Assembly (NCBI GenBank): GCA_027604685.1
Contig: JADHYX010000277.1
Span: 1 to 29,437 of the forward strand
From: Lobulomyces angularis
Lineage: Eukaryota; Chytridiomycota; Chytridiomycetes; Lobulomycetales; Lobulomycetaceae
Reading direction: 5' to 3'
Length of the DNA: 29,437 bases
Positions 22,001 through 29,437 of the stretch are shown here, piece after piece (position 1 is the stretch's first letter; each line of letters starts with the position of its first letter). The position numbers were made by a program, and so were the translations under genes. The notes below the pieces were generated by a model. That model saw only the letters and a program-made list of their open reading frames with translations, did not search any database and had not been told where the DNA came from.

Positions 22001-22481
22001 GAAAATTTAGAATTAACTTCCTGATTTAATTTTTTCTTTAAAGTTGTCGAAACTTCAACCTCCTTATCACTATCTTTAATAGATTCTCTATAATTATCAA
22101 TAATTTCGAATGATAACTTATCAAATTCTTTTACAAGTTGTGTATCTACATCATGCTTTTAATGTTTTAAAAAATCTTCAAAAATTTTACCGAAATGTTT
22201 TAAAAAATTATCAATATGAAAAGATAATACAGGATAAACATTCATTTCAATAGTAGACTGTGAACTTTTCAGTAAATCACCAGTTTTTGAAACATTTTTT
22301 TCAGCTTCATCCAGCAGTTCATTTACAAAAGATTCCACTTGGTCAAACTTTAAAAACATTGTAAAAAAATAGAATTTATTTTTAAGTACTGTACTTGATC
22401 TTGCGGAGGATTCGTAGATTTGTAAGTCTTGAGAACATTTCTCAATCGTATGGTTGCTCTTATTGATTTTGGGTCTTCCAT
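19022..22481 (-). CDS. Proline-rich scaffold with N-terminal helical region and C-terminal CH domain
   Basis: No named family recognised. Exons: 22481-22395, 22347-22191, 22145-21754, 21662-19638, 19584-19480, 19424-19320, 19268-19136 and 19098-19022. They close to 1026 residues. Residues 1-212 are predicted helical and charged. Residues 213-922 are disordered, Pro/Glu/Ser-rich, with SH3-ligand-like motifs (PKPIPPPR, IRPLPPVRRQ, PPPVKPRNK, KPKPPVPQKYRP). A Lys/Phe cluster (KKEKKEKKGFKSLFGFKSKT) lies near residues 233-252, a type often membrane-binding. The C-terminal ~104 residues form a calponin-homology domain, with ALHWLNFHLASMDIKVDNLY, DGLYLIYALEKVTGESVGKY, RIDNIAVALNFLSKKGI and LFNYIYKKFPL. 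CH domains bind actin or, when single, signalling partners. A role at the actin/membrane interface is inferred. Exon 4 reads into a stop at 19614-19616 that lies inside intron 4. Confidence 0.82.
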
Positions 22482-22934
22482 GTCATTAAGAAAAAAATTT
22501 GCTTGTACTTAAATTTGTATGTACTTAGAATTTTTCAATAACCACATTTTGAAAGTTTCTTTTAGTTAATGCTGTAATTCAATGCTAAATATCGTAAACT
22601 TACATTTTCTAATTTTTTAAATACGAAATTATTTCGTATTCTTAATGCTAAAAAGTTTGCAATTACCTTAAATTTGTTTTTTTTAATTTATTTATTTAAA
22701 TATGAATTAAAAATAAATGATTCTTATAATATTTAGATGCTTGGATTGAATATAAAAATGGAACATGAAATCATGAGAACATTGAAAAAAAATGTGAAAT
22801 TTAAATGCAAAGGTACAACTGTAGATCAATAAATTTTTGATGTCTTTGCGACTTCTGGTATACCCTTTCTTTCTATACAATAATGGGATCATGAGACTAT
22901 AAATGAATTTTGTTGAATTAGCGAGAAGTTTAAC
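22482..22934. promoter_or_regulatory. Promoter region of the CH-domain gene with a 21-bp palindrome
   Basis: 453 bp between the CH-domain gene start (-) and the RAD54 stop (-). It contains a perfect 10-bp inverted repeat around one base at 22620-22640 (AATACGAAAT-T-ATTTCGTATT), 139-159 bp upstream of the CH-gene ATG. A minus-strand 61-codon frame at 22707-22892 shows no recognisable similarity and is not called. Confidence 0.5.
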
Positions 22935-25900
22935 TCAATATACCTTATTTTGAAAAACATAACTAAAAGATCAGATTCAGTTAGTTAAGTTAAAAATAAG
23001 GTTCATATTACCTGACTATGCCCTTTCCACATTCCTTAAGAAGAGGGTCATAAATTTTAGTGAACTCACTGTCCAGTTGACTGAAATGATTCCATGTTGA
23101 CGTATCAGTGCCCGTGCTTCCGGCACCTCCACCTTACAACATTTAGATTTTGAGGAATAACCCTTACCATCAGGAGGTCCTTTTACTTGCTTTCCTTTAA
23201 CGCATCGCTTACATTTAAAAGTATCATGAGTATCACATAAGGTTTCAGAGTTAAGTTCGAATAGTTGTCGGAGGGAATCAATTGAAAAGTGCCTCTCAAC
23301 ATTTTCAGCTTCATCAACTACACATGAGCTTAAGGACTGTTTATGTGCTTGCCCTATTTAAAAAAGTTATCCTTTGCAAGATTCTGAAAAAATTACTTTG
23401 AAAAATTTTCTCCTCAATTGTTCCTGTGGCAATAAATCTGTAAATAAAACAGGTCTTTTTTTGGCCATCTCTCCAAATTCTTGCCAGCGCTTGATTATCG
23501 TTAGCTGGATTCCAATCTGGATCAAAAAGAACCAGCCTATTCGCACCAATCTAAAAGAATGAAAAAAAGTAATTTAATTTGTCAATTCCAAAAAGATTTT
23601 CACACTAACCAAATTTAGACCACACCCACCGGCTTTAGAACTTAACAAAAATACAAAATCTTCTGAATTAGGCTCATTAAATTGATCAACTAACTGCATT
23701 CTTTTCTTAATAGTTAAACTTCCATCCAAGCGGACACACTGCCACCGCCGAATTCTGCACATTTTTTGAAACAGATCTAATGTTTGGGTGTAATTAGATA
23801 TTAAGACAATCTTATCCTTTGATTCCTTTCTCATTTTTGTAAGCATACTCTCAAGTAGCATCTACAGTTTAAGATTTTTTGATAATTACCAATAAAATAC
23901 CATCTTTCCTGAGTAGTGGCTTTGGAATCCACTAAAATCAAAATCTTCTGGAAAAATGCTCATATCTACAAAGCCATCGCCCTGAGGTGTCACTTTACTT
24001 AATTTCTTATTTGAACCTCTAGTAGAACTGGTATATGTTATTTCACCAGAATCTTTTATTAATAGTGAAGGATGATTACATAACTTTTTTAAGTTAGTAA
24101 TTGCTTGCAAAGGTTGCAATTTCCCATCGCCATTCAACAGTTTCCTAATTTCTTTTGACTTTGTAAAATTTTGATAGATTTGAGTTTGCAGCGGTGTAAG
24201 CTTGCAAAAAACCATGTGTTCATATTTAACAGGCACTAATGAAATTATTGAGTTACAAAATTAAACTTCCCAAAATAATACAATATTTCGTTAGCAGAGC
24301 GGCAGTTCTCCTTATTATAAACTGGTTTGCGATCGCTAACAATTCTTCTAATTTCTGTTCACTAATTTCTTTTTCTTTATCAGTAGCCATGGAATCTCTT
24401 CCCCTCAAAATAGGATTTTCGAATTTTCTTCTAAACTCGCCTCCAGTGCCAAGGACATCTGAACACAGAGTAAATTAATAAGATTACGTAGTATTATACC
24501 CGGAATAGCGAAAGAAAGAAGAGAGAAATATTCCAGTAAGTCATTCTGAATAGGTGTTCCAGAAAGAATAACTCGTCTTTTGGCATTTAAGGAATTCAGT
24601 GCTGCATAAGTTTGATTTTCAGCATTTTTCAATCTGTGGCCTAAATATTTTCAACTGTTTAGGAATTTTTGTGTTTCATTATACCTTCATCACACAGCAA
24701 TAAACCAATTTCCGTTTTTTTCAAAATTTCAGTATAAGCCCGCAAAGTCTCGTAAGATATTATCAACACTTACTAATTTTATTTTTTGAATTTTCACTGC
24801 GGTACATACCTGGTTGGCAAACACCTCTACCTTTCGCATTAGAGAAAATTTCAATATCTCGAGTTGTTTGCTCTTTTGACCCTTTGTTGTCACAAGCATA
24901 AGGATGAATTCGATCTGCCCCCAGCCATTTCTTCAATTCATTTGCCCAATTTTTAACTAATGATGAAGGGCAAGCAATAATACACTTTTCGATTGTAGGC
25001 TTGCCTGGGTTAGGGGATTGTTTAAGTAGAGTCCACAACAAAGTTATACATTGCAATGTTTTACCCAATCCCTACAGAAAAAAATTTAAAAACATAGAAA
25101 CATGATATATCCAAACCATTTCATCTGCCATGATACATCCAAAGCAGCCTTCTTTTTTTTTTCCAGTAACACAATCATATAAAAATTTTACCCCTTCAAT
25201 CTGGTGTGGTCTTAAAACTTTACTTAACATCGGGTCAACTATTTAAAAACAAGATTTAACTAAAACCTTCTGTTTTGCATACCTATTACATGAACCTCAA
25301 TATCAACTTTTTGTATTAATGGGTTACAAACTGATTTCAAGTTAGTTAACTGATCTAGAAAAATTAACTAAAATGTTCAAATAAAATTTATATATACCTG
25401 CTCCAGAGGTTTCTTTAGGAACATATAAAATTAATGCCTGCCATTTTACTTGTATTAATTAAATTGTCATGTAAATCTTACCCCTTCTGCTTCCGGATCA
25501 TAAAGCGAAAATTTTGAAACACTATTTCTTTTAGTGACTCCTAATTGAGACCCACCATTTCTCACTCCAACTGGTCTGTCTCCTTTCAAAAAGTTTGGAA
25601 CCTAAAAACTCTGTAGTTAATGCTAGGATTATATTTTTGTAATTGAAATGACGCATTCGCATTAATTCATAATAACTGTACTTACTTGAAAAGTATTTTT
25701 GAATGAAACAACACTTATTCCTAACGTAGCCTTCCTATTTGTTAGTGGAATTTTTGAGTTGAAGGAAAGCTTCAAGGGTTTTAGACTATCTTCATCTTCA
25801 TAATCTTCATCTTGGTCCGAATTATTACTTTTATAGTCATTAGGATTATCATTTTCGTCAAATTCCACTTTTACTTTTTTTTGTTGATTTAATGAAGCTT

Positions 25901-25988
25901 TTCTTGGACTTGGGCGTTTTCTAGATATAGATTCATTGGATTTGGAATTATTTAAAAGTAGTAATGAAGGAGTTTTGCTTCTTTTCAT
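22935..25988 (-). CDS. RAD54: DNA repair and recombination ATPase RAD54
   Basis: Swi2/Snf2-family dsDNA translocase that works with Rad51 in homologous recombination in the nucleus. The N-terminus is basic and Ser/Asp-rich ([22 protein letters not shown], then acidic [19 protein letters not shown]). Helicase motifs follow in order: [14 protein letters not shown], Walker [24 protein letters not shown], Walker [61 protein letters not shown] and [18 protein letters not shown]. The Rad54-specific tail has [17 protein letters not shown] and a Cys/His cluster, [16 protein letters not shown], followed by GPPDG and [11 protein letters not shown] place the last exon after a roughly 50-nt intron, giving the terminal residues [11 protein letters not shown], equivalent to the conserved FVFHQ tail of Rad54. 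Without that splice the protein stops at 23008-23010. There are about twelve introns. Confidence 0.96.
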
Positions 25989-26182
25989 TTTAGCAAATCT
26001 AATTATTTAATCTAAATTCAACTTTAAGATCACTCCAAAAAAAAATTTGTTGAAAAAGGGTTTTTTGCACTTAAAAAATAAAGTTGAATTTAATATCATG
26101 TATTATATTGTAAATGAGTTATTATCATAATACTATTTTTAATTAAGGTATCCTACTAAAGTTTACTCAGCAATCAACAATG

Positions 26183-29100
26183 CTAACCCTTTTGGTGCCC
26201 GATAACTGGCCAATCTTCCAGCTTTGGTAATGGTATATCTAATTCTTTCTTTCCAGACAGCCAGTATGTTTTCATCGTGATACCTTTGCCCTAATCAGTA
26301 CAAAAAAAGAAATTATTCATGTTCTATTAAAAATTAAAATTTTTATTGCTTACCATTTGAACCAGTTCATCTCGTTCCTCCATTATGTAGTCACCAGTCT
26401 TTTTCAAAATTTGATAGGTAGGCTCACTAATTTGAATTCTCATTGCTGTGATATTACAATAAGCCTTACCAAAAAGAAATTTTAAAGTAAACTTACGTGA
26501 ACTAGTAGACTCCATTTGAGAAGCAAAAGTAACAGTTTTTCCAAACAAACAATATCTTGGCATTTTTGTACCAACAATTCCAGATACACATGGTCCCGTA
26601 TGAAGTCCTATTCTTATTTGAAGTTTATTTCCTGTGTGTCGAACAGTAAACTTAGCATGTATTCCTGAAAGTAATTTCAAAGCCATATCAGCTATTTGTG
26701 CAGCATGTTCATCACCGTTTAAATTAGGAACACCTGAAACTACCTAAAAGAACAATAATTAATTTACTAAAAAATTGGTAAAGCATACCATATAGGCATC
26801 CCCTATCGTTTCCACCTTATATACATCTTGATGTGACAAAATTAATTAAGAAATAAACGTGATAAGAGGTACCATGTTTATCAATGACAGCATCAAAAAA
26901 AGTATACAAGTCATTAAGAAGATTGACAACTTCCATAGCAGAACAGGCTGCTGAGATGGAGGTGAACCCTACAATATCGCTAAAAAATATGGTACACGTA
27001 TCATAAGATTGAGGTGGAGGAGTTTCTCCACTCATAATCCTATGAGCATAATCTCCAGGTAGCATTTGCTCAAGTAGTTTCGTTGAGCGATTTTGGTATA
27101 CAGTCACTTCATCCAAGACAGCTTTCATTTCTTTGGTCTTTTTTTCCTCTTCTGCCCTGATCGTTTCTTTTTCTCTAAGTATTTCAGTTAAATCCTTAAA
27201 AACACCTGCAAATATTCATTAAAAAATTAATTTTTTTACATTAAGTTAATAATTACTTGAAAATATATGAAATCCATCTCCAACCACTTCAGTTACTGAT
27301 AAATCCATAGGAAAGAGAGTGTTGTTTTTTCTCTTTCCCATTACCTGTCGTATTTTTCCAACAACTTTTTGTTTTCCGGTACTTAAGTAATTATATATAT
27401 CTGTTTAAAATAAATATTTAATATTAGCTAGTCGAGATTTTAACTAAATAAAATAGATTTACATTTATCATGATTCTTCGATATTTCATTATCCATTAAC
27501 ATTGAAATGTTTTTTCCTATTACTTCAGAATTTTTAAACCCAAACATTTTTTCTGATGCCATACTTAACAAAAAGCATAAATAAATAAATACAGAAAAAA
27601 TTTAGAAGACTATACTTACTTGTATCGCTCTACTATTCCTCTAGCATTAAGTGTAATGACACCGTCAGACATTGTATCCAATAACGCCGCCAAACTTTTC
27701 TTTTCGCATAATGCTAACGTCTCCGCAGCTTTAATTTCACTTTCCTTTTTCAGTTCGTTCATGTTAGTACAAATAATTAACTCTCTCTCTTCGGCGTGTA
27801 CTTGCTTTAATTTTTTAAAGTCAATTTCAAATTGGTTTTCTAACTGAGTAATGGATTTTTTCAGTGTTGCCTCCAAATCGCTAAGTTCCTTTTGATGATG
27901 TTTTGATAAAGAGGATAACTGCTTCTGATTTTTTTGTAAAATTTCTTTCAAATTATTTTCTGCTGTTGCAAATTCCTTTAAGATTTTTTTTTGGTAGTTT
28001 TCTAAATCTTTCAATTTGTTATTTATAGATTCTGTCTCATTCTGTAAATTTCCATTTTCAACAATCTCCTTATCTTCAACAGCACAAACAATTTCTTTTT
28101 TTTCACCTAATATGAGTTCCCATTTTTTTTTCCTTTTTTCTGCTCTCAAAAGTTGTTCTTTTTTTAAATTTACTTCAATTTCAAATTGGATCTTTATTAA
28201 CTCTTGAAGTTCATGTATAGTTCCAATTTCAATATCCACCACTTTAATTTTATCTTTGAAAGTCATTAAATTTTTTTTTAAATTCACAGCTTTGATTTGT
28301 AAGCTCTCTTCTAAACTAAAATATTGACTTAATTGTGACAGTTTTAGTTGATTTGTTTCTTCTATCATTTTTAATTCTAACTCGCTCATTACTTTAAAAT
28401 TTCTAATTTCCAAGGCATGAATCTCCATTTCTTGCTCAGAAACTTTTTTGTCGGTAACTTTTTGATTGTTAGCTTGACACTGAAAATTATGTATCATTTC
28501 AGATTTAAGGACATCATTTAAATGTTTTAAGGACTCTAATTCAACTTGGAATAAGAATTCTTTGTCTTTTGATTTCCGATGTTGAGATTCTTTTAATTTG
28601 AATAATTTTTTTTGATTTTTTTCTGTCAGATGTTTTAAATATAATGCACAATTTTCGCGATACTGACTTAACTCAGCCATGGAGTCTGCGGAATCTCTGC
28701 TAATGAGTTGTTGATTTTGTAGTTTTTTGTCTTTTAACTTTCTTTGCTGGCCCTGTGCTGCACGGAATTCTTTGGCCTTATTGCGGGCCATCCTGTCTTT
28801 TAATAGACTTTCATTCGCATTTTTTAAAGCTTGGAGTTGAACAGCATGTCTTTCTTTCATTTCAAGTATTTCTTGGTTGTCTTGCCCCAAATAAAATGCA
28901 ACATCCCTCTTGTAGAATATTTCACTTTCGGCTAGAAAGATACTTTGTTCCACCTAATTACACATATATATATATTTTTTTTTTTATTTTATTTATTTAT
29001 TAATTTTTATTTTTTTTTTTTTTTAATAAAAAAAAAAAATAAAAAAAATATTGTTTATACTTTTTTTTCAAGTTGTAAAAATTCTTCAATATCTATTTGA

Positions 29101-29342
29101 TTATTTTTAGTTGAAAGCTTTTTTCTTTTTTCAATTGCATTACTAACAAATTTTGCTAGCTTTAACTGTTTTACATTTTCCGACTTTTCAATAATTGTTA
29201 CAGGTGAATCATCTTTAAATAATATTGCATCTGGAAACGATTCCACAAAAGCTGAGTCTACCAAATTATCTGACGGTGAATCAACCGTATCCTTAATGAA
29301 AGGTTTTTCATTAGATATAACTAAATTAATCTCATTATTCAT
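26183..29342 (-). CDS. Coiled-coil / PAS / class III guanylyl cyclase, non-canonical catalytic residues
   Basis: Predicted to make cGMP or to act as a cyclase-like regulator. Exon 1 is 29342-29061 and exon 2 about 28953-27616; the 3' third is split by several introns. The roughly 94-residue N-terminus is followed by about 430 residues of Lys/Glu/Gln-rich coiled coil. A PAS domain follows ([54 protein letters not shown]). After a linker with the signalling helix [17 protein letters not shown] comes the cyclase domain. Metal Asps are present ([10 protein letters not shown] and VETIGDAYM). Glu in VETIGD and Cys in RYCLFG specify guanine. The usual DTVNxASR segment reads KTVTFASQ, so the catalytic Asn and Arg are absent. 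It ends [15 protein letters not shown] plus a short tail. No membrane segment or rhodopsin domain is seen. Class III cyclase identity is firm; activity is doubtful. Confidence 0.92.
28956..29060 (-). repeat. Low-complexity T-tract/A-tract inverted repeat inside cyclase intron 1
   Basis: On the + strand a T-rich stretch at about 28973-29022 meets an A-rich stretch at about 29026-29050, able to fold as a long A:T hairpin. It fills most of the first intron of the cyclase gene, which at about 105 nt is twice the local norm. This is probably slippage-prone simple sequence rather than an element. Confidence 0.55.
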
Positions 29343-29437
29343 TGAATCAGTTTTTTTTTTTTTGTTTTCTTTTCCTTTTTTTTTTTAATCTAAAAAATAT
29401 ATTAATTTATATATAAATTTAATTTTTTTTTTTTTAA

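Noticed and set aside
22707..22892. 61-codon minus-strand frame between RAD54 and the CH gene
   Set aside because: Composition looks like translated AT-rich spacer; no homology or splice continuation.
23367..23549. Alternative frame across RAD54 motif VI
   Set aside because: It is a +1 shadow; the correct frame gives [16 protein letters not shown] and continues to the Rad54 tail.
28956..29060. T/A-tract hairpin in the cyclase intron as a transcription terminator
   Set aside because: It lies between two exons that join in frame, so it is more likely simple-sequence expansion in an intron.
1..29437. Operon, CRISPR, insertion sequence, prophage or tRNA content
   Set aside because: The genes are intron-split eukaryotic genes on both strands; no direct-repeat array, transposase, integrase or cloverleaf sequence was seen.

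Overview
The window is eukaryotic nuclear DNA from a compact, AT-rich genome. Almost every gene is cut by spliceosomal introns of about 37-105 nt (most 45-60 nt) with GT...TTTAG ends, and homopolymer A/T tracts are abundant. No rRNA, tRNA, CRISPR array, insertion sequence or transposon is recognisable. The gene set is that of an opisthokont cell: CCT4, RAD54, TRAPPC9/Trs120, VPS25, Ess1/Pin1, a TBC1D19-type Rab regulator, and a soluble PAS-guanylyl cyclase of a kind expected in lineages with a flagellated zoospore stage. Together with the very small introns this suggests an early-diverging, zoosporic fungus or fungus-like lineage (Rozella or chytrid-like). That placement is inference.

Layout: 1-508 (-) 5' end of UDP-glucose 6-dehydrogenase, running off the left edge; 509-2234 a gene-poor AT-rich gap; 2235-3972 (+) acyl-CoA dehydrogenase; 4341-6493 (-) TBC1D19-like protein; 6913-7612 (+) small secreted, probably GPI-anchored protein; 7957-9021 (+) lysine-rich SPKK protein of unknown family; 9238-14684 (-) TRAPPC9/Trs120; 14785-15499 (+) Ess1/Pin1; 15706-16448 (+) VPS25; 16658-18752 (-) CCT4; 19022-22481 (-) proline-rich scaffold with a C-terminal calponin-homology domain; 22935-25988 (-) RAD54; 26183-29342 (-) coiled-coil/PAS/guanylyl cyclase. 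Gene models were spliced by hand from reading frame, splice sites and homology, so exon edges are estimates. The exon sums for the ACAD, TBC, surface, SPKK, Ess1, VPS25 and CH genes close in frame.

The genes do not form one pathway. Several are membrane-traffic factors (TRAPPC9, VPS25, TBC1D19-like), and the rest are housekeeping (CCT4, RAD54, Ess1) or metabolic. The items most worth following are: the cyclase, which keeps its metal-binding and guanine-selecting residues but has lost the catalytic Asn/Arg pair; the 1026-residue CH/proline-rich scaffold, whose CH domain is hidden behind an intron carrying an in-frame stop; the SPKK protein with a possible 5-nt microexon; the surface protein whose last intron, if retained, encodes a different hydrophobic tail; and an Ess1 whose WW domain has lost the first tryptophan and a phosphate-binding arginine.
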